Below are positions 8,726-16,689 of a DNA stretch of 64,000 nucleotides, one piece after another. Location: the NCBI RefSeq assembly GCF_036013975.1, contig NZ_CP107904.1, forward strand, positions 1,240,001-1,304,000, given 5' to 3'. The stretch comes from Kitasatospora sp. NBC_00458. GTDB taxonomy: Bacteria > Actinomycetota > Actinomycetes > Streptomycetales > Streptomycetaceae. The position numbers and the translations under genes are program-made. The notes beneath the pieces are model-generated. The model was not told the DNA's origin, did no database searches, and saw only the letters and a program-made list of their open reading frames with translations. Positions within the stretch are counted from its first letter, which is position 1. Each line of letters starts with the position of its first letter.

Positions 8726-11700
8726 ATGAAACGCAGATTACTGACGGCGGGCACCACCCTGGCCGTCCTGGCCGGCATGCTCACCGCCACCGCGGTCGGG
8801 CAGGCCGCCGCCGACCCGGGCCCGACGGCCGTCGCGCCGCCGAGCGCGCTGACCGCCGCCGTCAACGCCGCCGACCAGGCGGCCGCGGCAGGCCTGGACG
8901 CCCTGGCCAAGGGGCCGGGCGAGTCGTACGAGCGGCAGTCCGTCACCCCCTGGCTCGCCGGCCTCTACTCGGTGGCCTACGAGCGCACCTACAAGGGCCT
9001 GCCGGTGGTCGGCGGAGACGCCGTCGTCATAGCCGACGGCCAGGGCAAGGTCCGCGGATCGCAGTCCGCGTCCTCCGCGCCGATCGGCGTGCCCACCACC
9101 CCCCTGGTCAGCGCCGCGAACGCGGAGAAGACCGCCCGCACCAAGCTGGCCACCGTCGACGGCGTGCAGTCGCGCCGGCTGGTCGTCCGGGTCAAGGACG
9201 GCGTCAGCCGCCTCGCCTGGGAGACCGTGCTCACCGGCCGCACCGCCACCGCGCCCAGCACCCTGCACGTCTTCGTCGACGCCCGCAGCGGCGAGGTCGT
9301 CGACAGCTACGACGACGTCCGGGCCGGCACGCTGAACAGCAAGTGGAACGGCCCGTCACCGGTCACCATCACCACCAGCGGCTCCGGCAGCTCCTACTCG
9401 CTGCGCGACGCCAGCCGGCCGGGCCTGACCTGTGCCGACTACTCCACCGGCCAGGTGTTCACCAAGTCCAGCGACTCCTGGGGCAACGGCACCTCCACCA
9501 GCAAGGAGACCTCCTGCGGCGACGTGATGTTCGCGGCGCAGAAGGAATGGGACATGCTCCGGGACTGGCTCGGGCGCAACGGCCACAACGGCAACGGCGG
9601 CAGCTGGCCGGTCAAGGTCGGCCTGAACGACGTCAACGCCTACTGGGACGGCTCCTCCGTCTCGATCGGCCACAACAACGCCAACGAGTGGATCGCCTCG
9701 ATCGACGTCGTCGGCCACGAGTTCGGCCACGGCATCGACCAGTTCACCCCCGGCGGCGCCAACAACGAGAACGGCCTGGGCGAGGGCACCGGCGACATCT
9801 TCGGCGCGCTGACCGAGGCCTACGCCAACGAGCCGTCCCCGTACGACAGCCCGGACTACACCGTCGGCGAGATGGTCAACCTGGTCGGGCGCGGCCCGAT
9901 CCGCAACATGGCCAACCCCTCGCTGGTCAACGGCGACCCGAACTGCTACTCCTCCTCGATCCCGAGCACCGAGGTCCACGCGGCCGCCGGCCCGCTGAAC
10001 CACTGGTTCTACCTGCTCGCCGAGGGCTCCAACCCGGGCGGCGGCAAGCCCACCAGCCCGACCTGCAACAGCTCCACGATCACCGGCGTCGGCATCAAGG
10101 ACGCGGGCCGGATCTTCTACGGCGGCATGCTGCTCAAGACCAGCGGCATGACCTACAAGAAGTACCGGACCACCACCCTGACCGCCGCCAAGAACCTCGA
10201 CCCGACCTGCAACCTGTTCAACCGCACCAAGGCGGCCTGGGACGCGGTCAGCCTGCCCGCCCAGAGCGGCGAGCCGACCTGCAACGTGACGGGCCCCGAG
10301 TTCAACATCACGCTCACCCCGAGCTCCGGCTCCGTCCAGCCCGGTTCGTCGACCAGCGCGACGATCAACACCTCGGTCGTCTCGGGCGGCGCGCAGACGC
10401 TCAACCTGACCGCCTCGGGCGCCCCGAGCGGTGCCACCGCGACGGTCACCCCGTCCTCGGTGCAGAGCGGCTCCTCCGCCACGCTGAACATCACGACGTC
10501 CTCGTCGACGGCGCCCGGCAGCTACGTCATCACCGTGACCGCCGCCGGTGCCACCACCCACACCACGCAGTACACGCTGACCGTGGGCAGCACCAACCCC
10601 AACCCGAACGCCCCTGACATCAGCGTCGCCAACGTCCAGGCGCACCTGAGCCAGTTCAACACCATCGCCTCGCAGAACGGCGGCAACCGCCGCACCGGCA
10701 CCGCCGGGTACAGCCAGTCGCTGGCCTACGTGAAGGCCAAGCTCCAGGCGGCCGGCTACACCGTCACCGAGCAGACCTGCTCCACCTGCACCTACACCGC
10801 CAACAACCTGATCGCCGACTGGCCGGGCGGCCCGGCCGACCAGGTGACCATGTTCGGCGCGCACCTGGACGGCGTCTCGGCCGGCCCGGGCATCAACGAC
10901 AACGGCTCCGGCTCCGCCGTGCTGCTGGAGACCGCGCTCGTCCTGGCGCAGCAGAACCCGACCATGAGCCGGCACGTCCGGTTCGCCTGGTGGACGGGCG
11001 AGGAGCAGGGCCTGCAGGGTTCGAAGCACTACGTGAACCAGCTGAGCTCCACCCAGCGCAGCGCCATCAAGGGCTACTACAACTTCGACATGGTCGGCTC
11101 GCCCAACGCCGGCTACTTCATCAACAACGTCAACTCCGCCACCTCGGCGCCGATGAAGGCGTACTGGGACTCGCTGAACCTCCAGCCGGAGGAGAACGTC
11201 GAGGGCCAGGGCCGCTCGGACGACGCCTCGTTCCAGTCGGCCGGCATCCCGACCTCGGGCTACGCGGCCGGCGCCAGCGCCACCAAGACCTCGGCGCAGG
11301 CCACCAAGTGGGGCGGCACCGCCAACCGGGCGTACGACTCCTGCTACCACTCGGCGTGCGACACCACCAGCAACATCAACGCCACCGTGCTGGACCGCAG
11401 CGCCGACGGCGTCGCCTACACCCTGTGGAAGACCTCGGTCGGCAGCGGGCCCATCCCGACCAACGACTTCTCGGTCGCGGTGAACCCGGGCAGCGGCACG
11501 GTCAAGCCCGGTGAGTCGACCAACGCGTCGGTCTCCACCCAGACCACCTCCGGCTCGGCCCAGACGGTGAACCTCACCGTCACCGGCGCCCCGTCCGGTG
11601 TGACGGCCTCGGTCAGCCCCTCCTCGGTGCAGTCCGGCGGCTCGGCCACGCTGAGCGTCTCGGTCGCCTCCTCGGTGGCGCCCGGCACCTACAACCTGAC

Positions 11701-11917
11701 CGTGACGGGCGCCGGCTCGGTCAGCCACTCCACCTCCTACTCGCTGGTGGTCGCCAACGACCCGGGGCCGGGCAACGGCACCTGGGCGGCGGGCACCACC
11801 TACAAGGCCGGTGACACCGTGACCTTCAACGGCGTCAGCTACCGGTGCCTCCAGGGCCACACGGCCCAGGTCGGTTGGGAGCCCCCGATCGTCCCGGCCC
11901 TCTGGCAGCAGATCTGA
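8726..11917 (+). CDS. Secreted multidomain protease: M4 metallopeptidase + M28 aminopeptidase + chitin-binding domain
   Basis: A 1063-residue secreted enzyme. After the signal peptide ([11 protein letters not shown], cleavage near AAADP) comes an FTP-type propeptide and an M4 (thermolysin) domain with HEFGH (His331, Glu332, His335) and [10 protein letters not shown] carrying the third zinc ligand. An Ig-like PSSGSVQPG domain links to an M28 peptidase with GAHLDG (His713), NDNGSG and [10 protein letters not shown] second Ig-like copy and a C-terminal carbohydrate-binding family 5/12 module ([20 protein letters not shown]) end the protein. Zinc endopeptidase and aminopeptidase in one chain would clip proteins and then trim peptides at a chitin- or cell-wall-bound site. 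GAGGAG precedes ATG 8726. Codon 5 is TTA (8738-8740), predicting bldA-dependent translation. A strong hairpin follows at 11950-11993. Confidence 0.92.
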   Translation: MKRRLLTAGTTLAVLAGMLTATAVGQAAADPGPTAVAPPSALTAAVNAADQAAAAGLDALAKGPGESYERQSVTPWLAGLYSVAYERTYKGLPVVGGDAVVIADGQGKVRGSQSASSAPIGVPTTPLVSAANAEKTARTKLATVDGVQSRRLVVRVKDGVSRLAWETVLTGRTATAPSTLHVFVDARSGEVVDSYDDVRAGTLNSKWNGPSPVTITTSGSGSSYSLRDASRPGLTCADYSTGQVFTKSSDSWGNGTSTSKETSCGDVMFAAQKEWDMLRDWLGRNGHNGNGGSWPVKVGLNDVNAYWDGSSVSIGHNNANEWIASIDVVGHEFGHGIDQFTPGGANNENGLGEGTGDIFGALTEAYANEPSPYDSPDYTVGEMVNLVGRGPIRNMANPSLVNGDPNCYSSSIPSTEVHAAAGPLNHWFYLLAEGSNPGGGKPTSPTCNSSTITGVGIKDAGRIFYGGMLLKTSGMTYKKYRTTTLTAAKNLDPTCNLFNRTKAAWDAVSLPAQSGEPTCNVTGPEFNITLTPSSGSVQPGSSTSATINTSVVSGGAQTLNLTASGAPSGATATVTPSSVQSGSSATLNITTSSSTAPGSYVITVTAAGATTHTTQYTLTVGSTNPNPNAPDISVANVQAHLSQFNTIASQNGGNRRTGTAGYSQSLAYVKAKLQAAGYTVTEQTCSTCTYTANNLIADWPGGPADQVTMFGAHLDGVSAGPGINDNGSGSAVLLETALVLAQQNPTMSRHVRFAWWTGEEQGLQGSKHYVNQLSSTQRSAIKGYYNFDMVGSPNAGYFINNVNSATSAPMKAYWDSLNLQPEENVEGQGRSDDASFQSAGIPTSGYAAGASATKTSAQATKWGGTANRAYDSCYHSACDTTSNINATVLDRSADGVAYTLWKTSVGSGPIPTNDFSVAVNPGSGTVKPGESTNASVSTQTTSGSAQTVNLTVTGAPSGVTASVSPSSVQSGGSATLSVSVASSVAPGTYNLTVTGAGSVSHSTSYSLVVANDPGPGNGTWAAGTTYKAGDTVTFNGVSYRCLQGHTAQVGWEPPIVPALWQQI

Positions 11918-11949
11918 GCGGACCGGATCTGTTCCGGGAACGGGACACA

Positions 11950-11993
11950 GGCGGTGCCGCGGTTCGTCGAGGGGGACGAACCGCGGCACCGCC
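11950..11993. terminator. Strong hairpin terminator after the protease
   Basis: A perfect 19-bp stem (11950-11968 with 11975-11993) closes over a six-base loop, 32 bases after the protease stop. There is no T-run, as usual for this GC range. Confidence 0.8.
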
Positions 11994-12064
11994 GCCGTCG
12001 TTCCGGGCTCCGGTCCGGACGGCGAAGGGCGGCCGGCGGGATCCCCGAGAGACCAACCCGGCCC

Positions 12065-12146
12065 CACCGGTCCGGCGTCCACCGCTCGGAGCGTCCACCG
12101 CTCCGGCGGCCACCGGTCGGAGCGCCCACCGGTCGGAGCGCCCACC
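12065..12146. repeat. Five-unit 15-16-bp tandem repeat upstream of the P450
   Basis: Units begin CACCGSTC at 12065, 12080, 12096, 12111 and 12127, with a truncated sixth at 12143. The last two units (CACCGGTCGGAGCGCC) are identical. It is an imperfect minisatellite ending about 65 bp before the P450 start; a regulatory role is possible but unproven. Confidence 0.6.
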
Positions 12147-12157
12147 ACCCCCTCCCG

Positions 12158-12174
12158 GCTGACGTAGAGTCAGC
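12158..12174. promoter_or_regulatory. Inverted repeat GCTGAC-N5-GTCAGC over a -10-like box
   Basis: A 17-bp interrupted palindrome ends 37 bp before the P450 GTG. The hexamer TAGAGT (12165-12170), a good -10, lies across its centre. A repressor bound here would block initiation; no candidate regulator is adjacent. Confidence 0.4.
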
Positions 12175-12211
12175 GCGGACCGGACGGCGGTCCCCGACCG
12201 AGGAGGCACCC

Positions 12212-13576
12212 GTGACCACCACCGCGCACCCCGGCCCCGGCCCCGACCGCGCCCCCTCCACCCCCTCCGCCGAGCCCTCGCCCGAGGCCCGGCCCGTACC
12301 CTCGCCCGTGCCGGAACTCCCCGCCGAGGCGGTCGAGGAGTGGCGCACCGAGGAGGCCGAGCTGGTCGACCTGCTGGCCCGCGCCCACCGCCGCCTCGGC
12401 GGCGTCGCCGCGTTCCGGATCGGCCCCCGCCCCACCGTCCTCGTCACCGACCCGGAGGCCGTCCAGCACGTGCTCGGCCGCCACCCCGAGCGGTACGTCA
12501 AGCGCTCCCACCGGGCCCGGATGCTCACCGGCGAGGGCGTCCTGTCCGCCACCGGCGAGGCCTGGAAGCGCCAGCGCCGCATGCTGCAGGCCCAGTTCAC
12601 CGGCACCGGGATGCGCCGCCACGAACAGCGGATCACCGCCGCCGCCCACCGCGCCGCCGACCGCTGGGCCGGGTACGCGCGCACCGGCGAGACCTTCGAC
12701 GTCGCCGACGAGATGCGGCACTTCGCCCTCGACACCATCTGGCGCGCCCTCACCGGCCACCCGCTCGACGAGGCCACCGAACACGAGCTCGACCGTATCG
12801 CCACCGTGGTCGCCGCCCTCCCCCAGCTGCCCTCGGACGGCGACCGGGCGCAGGAGGCCGTCGCCGCCGACCTCGCCAGGATCGACGCCGTCGCGCACGC
12901 CGCCATCGACACCGCCCGCCGCCGGGAGGACGGCCCCGACGGGCCCGGTGTGCTCCGCGTGCTGATCGACGCCGCCGAGCAGCACCCCGAGTACACCGAC
13001 CGGCTGATCCGCGACGAGCTCGTCACGCTGCTGGTCGCCGGCCACGAGACCACCGCCACCACCCTGACCTGGCTCTTCCTGCTCCTCGACCGCCACCCCG
13101 GCGCCCGCGAGTGGGCCCTCGCCGCCGGCCCCGCGGGCTCGCCCGAACGGCACGAGGCCGTCCAGGCGCTGGTCGCCGAGACGCTCCGGCTCTACCCGTC
13201 GGCCTGGATCCTGCCCCGGCACGCCCTCACCGACGACACGCTGGCCGGGCACCGCATCGAGGCCGGCACCGACCTGCTGGTCTGCCCCTACCTCACCCAC
13301 CGCGACCCGTCCCTCTGGCCCGATCCCGGGCACTTCGACCCGACCCGGTTCACCGCGGGCGGCACCCGCCCGGCGCACCTGGCCGCCTACCTCCCGTTCG
13401 GCCTGGGCGCCCGTGCCTGCCTGGGCACCCGGTTCGCCCTCCGCGAGTCCGTCGCCGTGCTCGAACTCCTCCTCCCGGCCCACCGGGTGGACTTCCTCAG
13501 CACTCCCGCCGGCGCCGCCTACAGCATCACCGTCCGCCCCGACGGCCCCACCCCGGCGGTCCTCACGACGCCGTGA
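12212..13576 (+). CDS. Cytochrome P450
   Basis: A 454-residue haem monooxygenase. The cysteine loop FGLGARACLG places the haem ligand at Cys403, the I-helix oxygen-activation motif is AGHETT (276-281), and the K-helix ExxR is ETLR (323-326). There is no membrane anchor, so it is a soluble bacterial enzyme that needs ferredoxin and reductase partners, neither of which is nearby. GTG 12212 is preceded by AGGAGG at 5 bp, a near-ideal start. The first 40 residues are a proline/alanine-rich tail. The substrate cannot be read; its I-helix and C-terminal layout resemble bacterial P450s that oxidise terpenes or fatty acids. It stands alone between two secreted-protein genes. Confidence 0.93.
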   Translation: MTTTAHPGPGPDRAPSTPSAEPSPEARPVPSPVPELPAEAVEEWRTEEAELVDLLARAHRRLGGVAAFRIGPRPTVLVTDPEAVQHVLGRHPERYVKRSHRARMLTGEGVLSATGEAWKRQRRMLQAQFTGTGMRRHEQRITAAAHRAADRWAGYARTGETFDVADEMRHFALDTIWRALTGHPLDEATEHELDRIATVVAALPQLPSDGDRAQEAVAADLARIDAVAHAAIDTARRREDGPDGPGVLRVLIDAAEQHPEYTDRLIRDELVTLLVAGHETTATTLTWLFLLLDRHPGAREWALAAGPAGSPERHEAVQALVAETLRLYPSAWILPRHALTDDTLAGHRIEAGTDLLVCPYLTHRDPSLWPDPGHFDPTRFTAGGTRPAHLAAYLPFGLGARACLGTRFALRESVAVLELLLPAHRVDFLSTPAGAAYSITVRPDGPTPAVLTTP

Positions 13577-13954
13577 GCACCGTCCGGGGCGGGCCGGTGC
13601 CGGGGACCGCCGGGACCGCCGGAGTGCCCCCGCCTCCCTGCCCGGCTCCCTGCCCGGCTCCCTGCCCGCCTCCCTGCCTGCCGCCCTACCCGCCTCCGGT
13701 GCCGTCGGTGACCTGCGCCGTTGTGGCGACGAAGGTATACGCCGCGTTCACGGAAACCCGATTGCCAGCCCGCATTCGCGCGCACTAACGTTCGACCGCG
13801 CACCGGTCGCCGGGGTGATGGAGACTCAGCTGGCGACCAGTCGGAATGCGCGCATCCCATCGGACGAATCCCCTCCCCCGCCGGCCGGACGTGACACGCC
13901 AGGCCCTCGGCCGCGGATCGCGGGGACACTGCTGCGAAGGCGAACTGACACATC
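13577..13954. other. Intergenic region between P450 and lectin
   Basis: This 378-base gap contains a 12-bp tandem repeat (13634-13697) and then an AT-richer stretch (13730-13800) that probably holds the lectin promoter. No gene is supported. Confidence 0.5.
13634..13697. repeat. 12-bp tandem repeat, about five units
   Basis: CTCCCTGCCCGG is repeated at 13634 and 13646, then in decaying form at 13658, 13670 and 13682. It is a C-rich minisatellite with no visible function. Confidence 0.6.
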
Positions 13955-15772
13955 ATGCGAGAATCCCGTGCCCCCCGATGGCTGAGGGGCCCGCTGACGA
14001 GAGGCCTTGCGCTCCTGTGCGCGGGCGGTTTCGTGCTGGCCGCACCCGGAGCCGCGTTCGCGGACGCCTCCGTGGCGGCGAAGCAGGCCGGATCGGCCCT
14101 GACGACCGCCGCGCGGGTGCCCGGTGACGTCGACCTCGACGGCGTCCCCGACTTCCTGGCCCCGGCCGCCGACGGCTCGCTGACCCTGTTCCGGGGCGGC
14201 AGCGCCGGCGGGGCCGGCCCCGAGACGGCCTCCACGGCGAGCAGGAGCCCCCGTGGGGACGACTGGAACAACTACCTGCTGGCCCACCGGGGCGCCGTCA
14301 TGGGCGGCGGCGACTCCCTGTTCGCCTACCACAAGGGCTACAAGCAGCTCTACCTCTACGCCAACGACGCGGACGCGTACCCGGACCCCGTCCCCGGGCA
14401 CTTCACCCGCACCTACAGCCTGGTGGGCAGCAGCGGCACACTCTGCGACCGGGGCGTCGACGGCACCTGGGACCACATCGCCCAGCTGACGGCCGTCCAG
14501 CGGGGCACCGGGGGGACCAACCTCGTCACCGTCGAGAACGGCCACCTGCGGTACTACCCCTTCAGCTACCTCGCCGGCTGCTACTTCGGCGCCGGTGTCG
14601 AGCTCGGCGCCGAGGGCGCCGACTGGAGCGGCTTCACCCTGCTGTCCCCCGGCGAGGTCGACGGCGTGCCGACGCTCTGGGTGCGGGACACCGCGACCGG
14701 CGCCGTCACCGCCCTGCCGCTGCCGCTGGACGCCGTGGGCAAGCCCGTGAGCGGCTTCACGCGCCTGACCCTGCCCGCCGGCCGGCCCCTGGTGTCCGCG
14801 ATCAAGGACACCGACGGCAAGGACCTGTGCGCCGACATCGACCACGCGTGGACGAGCAACGGCACCGCCTCCCTGCTGTGGAACTGCGCCGACCAGGGCG
14901 CGGCTCCCAACCAGCGGTTCACCCTCGGCACCGACGGCTCGCTGCACGTCCTCGGCAAGTGCCTCGACGTCACCGGCGGTGCGACCGCCGCCGGCTCACC
15001 CGTCAACCTGTGGGACTGCAACAACAGCCCGGCCCAGCAGTGGGTCACCGGCCCCTACCCGGGCACGCTGAAGAACCCGAACTCGGGCAAGTGCCTCGAC
15101 GCACCGGGTGCCGCCACCGCGGGCACCCGCCTGGCGATCGGGGAGTGCGACAGCGGGGCGGGCCGGCAGTGGACCGTCCCCGCCGCCCACGCCGTGCTCC
15201 CGATCGGCCTCGCCGCCGGTGCCTTCCCCGCCGTGGACTCGCCCGGTGACACCGACGCGGACGGCCGCCCCGACCTGGTCGTCACCGCGGCGGACGGCCG
15301 GGTCCTCCTGTACCCGAGCACCGCCCCGGCCGGGGGCCAGCCGCGCTTCGGCCAGCCGCGGCTGATCTCGGGGCCGCCCGTCGGGCAGAGCATCCGTTCC
15401 GTCCACAACCCGTCCCGCTGCCTCGACAACTACGGCGCCCCCGACAACGGCCCCCTGCGCCTCTACGGCTGCTGGGGCTCCGCGAGCCAGCGGTTCGCCT
15501 TCGCCCTCGACGGCACCCTGCGGACCGGGGAGCGCTGCGTCGCCGTCCAGGGCGACCGGACCGAGCCGGGTACGCCGGCCGTCATCGTGGACTGCCAGGG
15601 CACCGGCGGCCAGATCTGGAAGTACCGCGCCGACGGTTCGCTCTACAACCCCGCCTCCGACAGCTGCCTGGACCTGCCCGGTTGGAACGACGCCAACGGC
15701 ACGGCCCTGACCATCTGGTCGTGCAACGGCGGCACCAACCAGCGCTGGACCCTCACTCCCAACCCCGCCTGA
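13955..15772 (+). CDS. Secreted ricin-type lectin with FG-GAP/VCBS-like repeats
   Basis: A 605-residue exported protein. The signal peptide (GLALLCAGGFVLAAPGAAFA) is followed by a beta-propeller-type repeat region with calcium-loop signatures: DVDLDGVPDFL near residue 55 and DTDADGRPDLV near 432. Two ricin B-type lectin domains are recognised by repeated QxW-like motifs (NQRFTL, AQQWVT, GRQWTV; then SQRFAF, GQIWKY, NQRWTL). The two kinds of repeat alternate, so one lectin domain is inserted between propeller parts. No catalytic domain is visible, so it is probably a carbohydrate-binding or adhesion protein. ATG 13955 has only a weak upstream AAGG, but the signal peptide begins right after it. 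A convergent hairpin follows. Confidence 0.85.
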   Translation: MRESRAPRWLRGPLTRGLALLCAGGFVLAAPGAAFADASVAAKQAGSALTTAARVPGDVDLDGVPDFLAPAADGSLTLFRGGSAGGAGPETASTASRSPRGDDWNNYLLAHRGAVMGGGDSLFAYHKGYKQLYLYANDADAYPDPVPGHFTRTYSLVGSSGTLCDRGVDGTWDHIAQLTAVQRGTGGTNLVTVENGHLRYYPFSYLAGCYFGAGVELGAEGADWSGFTLLSPGEVDGVPTLWVRDTATGAVTALPLPLDAVGKPVSGFTRLTLPAGRPLVSAIKDTDGKDLCADIDHAWTSNGTASLLWNCADQGAAPNQRFTLGTDGSLHVLGKCLDVTGGATAAGSPVNLWDCNNSPAQQWVTGPYPGTLKNPNSGKCLDAPGAATAGTRLAIGECDSGAGRQWTVPAAHAVLPIGLAAGAFPAVDSPGDTDADGRPDLVVTAADGRVLLYPSTAPAGGQPRFGQPRLISGPPVGQSIRSVHNPSRCLDNYGAPDNGPLRLYGCWGSASQRFAFALDGTLRTGERCVAVQGDRTEPGTPAVIVDCQGTGGQIWKYRADGSLYNPASDSCLDLPGWNDANGTALTIWSCNGGTNQRWTLTPNPA

Positions 15773-15783
15773 CCGGCCCCCGG

Positions 15784-15828
15784 ACGAGCGGGGCCCGCGA
15801 CGCGCACCGCGACGCGGGCCCCGCTCGT
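15784..15828. terminator. Bidirectional hairpin terminator
   Basis: A 16-bp perfect stem (15784-15799 with 15813-15828) lies between the convergent lectin and PRC-barrel genes, so it can end both transcripts. Confidence 0.75.
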
Positions 15829-15849
15829 TCCCGCCCTTCGCGGCGGGCC

Positions 15850-16191
15850 CTACGCCAGCGGGCCGTAGTAGCCGCCGAGGAGCTGGAAGTAGGCCGGGTC
15901 CAGGGCGTTGAGGAACGGGGGCGCGGACCGGATCTCGGTCTTCGTGCGGCCGAGGTGGACGGTCCGCTCCGCCGGGTCGATCCTGATCACGGTGCCGGCG
16001 GGCAGCAGCACCTGGTGGCCGAAGAGCCAGCCGGTGTCGACCACCAGGTAGGCGGCGCTGACCTCGGCGGTGTGCCGGTCCACCTTGCCCACGTAGCCGT
16101 CGAGGGCGTGCACCGCGAAGCCGGTGAGGTCGAGGGCCGGCCGGTGGCCGGCCTCGTCGGTGTAGCGCCACAGGGTGTCGTCGTCGTTCAT
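15850..16191 (-). CDS. PRC-barrel domain protein
   Basis: A 113-residue soluble protein with a PRC-barrel fold signature: HALDGYVGKVDRHTAE followed by YLVVDTGWLFGHQVLLPAGT. PRC-barrels act as small adaptor or storage-type modules; in streptomycetes they often sit with general stress genes. ATG 16191 has a GAAGGAG-type site at a good distance, whereas the upstream in-frame ATG has none. It lies 51 bp downstream of the GlsB-like membrane protein on the same strand, so the two probably form a small stress operon. Its exact role is unknown. Confidence 0.8.
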   Translation of the reverse strand: MNDDDTLWRYTDEAGHRPALDLTGFAVHALDGYVGKVDRHTAEVSAAYLVVDTGWLFGHQVLLPAGTVIRIDPAERTVHLGRTKTEIRSAPPFLNALDPAYFQLLGGYYGPLA

Positions 16192-16242
16192 CGCAACTCC
16201 TTCTCCTTCCGGCGGGGTTCGGGCGTGCACGCTGCGCGCGGC

Positions 16243-16503
16243 TCAGCGGCGGCGGCCCACGCCGGCCGCGGTGGTGAAGGAGATGAGCGCGGCGGCGACG
16301 CCGACCTGGAGGAGGTGGCGGATCCAGTCGACGCCGCCGGTGTCCCGCACGCCGAGCGCGCCGGCGAGGGCGTTGCCGACCAGGGCGCCGACCAGTCCCA
16401 GCAGGATCGTCAGCCAGAGCGGCACGGGCTGGCGGCCCGGTAGGACGAGCTTGGCGAGCAGGCCGACGAGCAGCCCGACGACGAGTGCCCAGATCAGGGT
16501 CAT
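16243..16503 (-). CDS. GlsB/YeaQ/YmgE-family small membrane protein
   Basis: An 86-residue protein with three hydrophobic segments (IWALVVGLLVGLLAKLVL, LWLTILLGLVGALVGNAL and a C-terminal helix) and the family loop LPGRQPVP. The family is named after transglycosylase-associated proteins and is linked to envelope and stress responses, but no enzymatic activity is established. ATG 16503 has AGGAG 8 nt upstream. It is the first gene of a probable two-gene unit with the PRC-barrel gene. Confidence 0.85.
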   Translation of the reverse strand: MTLIWALVVGLLVGLLAKLVLPGRQPVPLWLTILLGLVGALVGNALAGALGVRDTGGVDWIRHLLQVGVAAALISFTTAAGVGRRR

Positions 16504-16689
16504 GAGTACGTCTCCTGTCGGCTCCGTGTGCCCCGGCCGGTCGGCCGGGGGCGTCCACCGTCTGCCCCGGACCGGCGGGTCCATTCCCCCCGTCGCGGGA
16601 CCGGCCGGCGCGGACCGCCCCGAGCCGGGCCTGACGGGCCGGTGACCCGGCCGGGTGGGGCCGGGTCACCGGGTCAGGCGGTCAGGCGG

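Noticed and set aside
9356-12148. 930-codon minus-strand open frame over the protease
   Set aside because: Its translation is Val/Gly/Arg-rich with no motif; the plus strand has intact M4 and M28 motifs.
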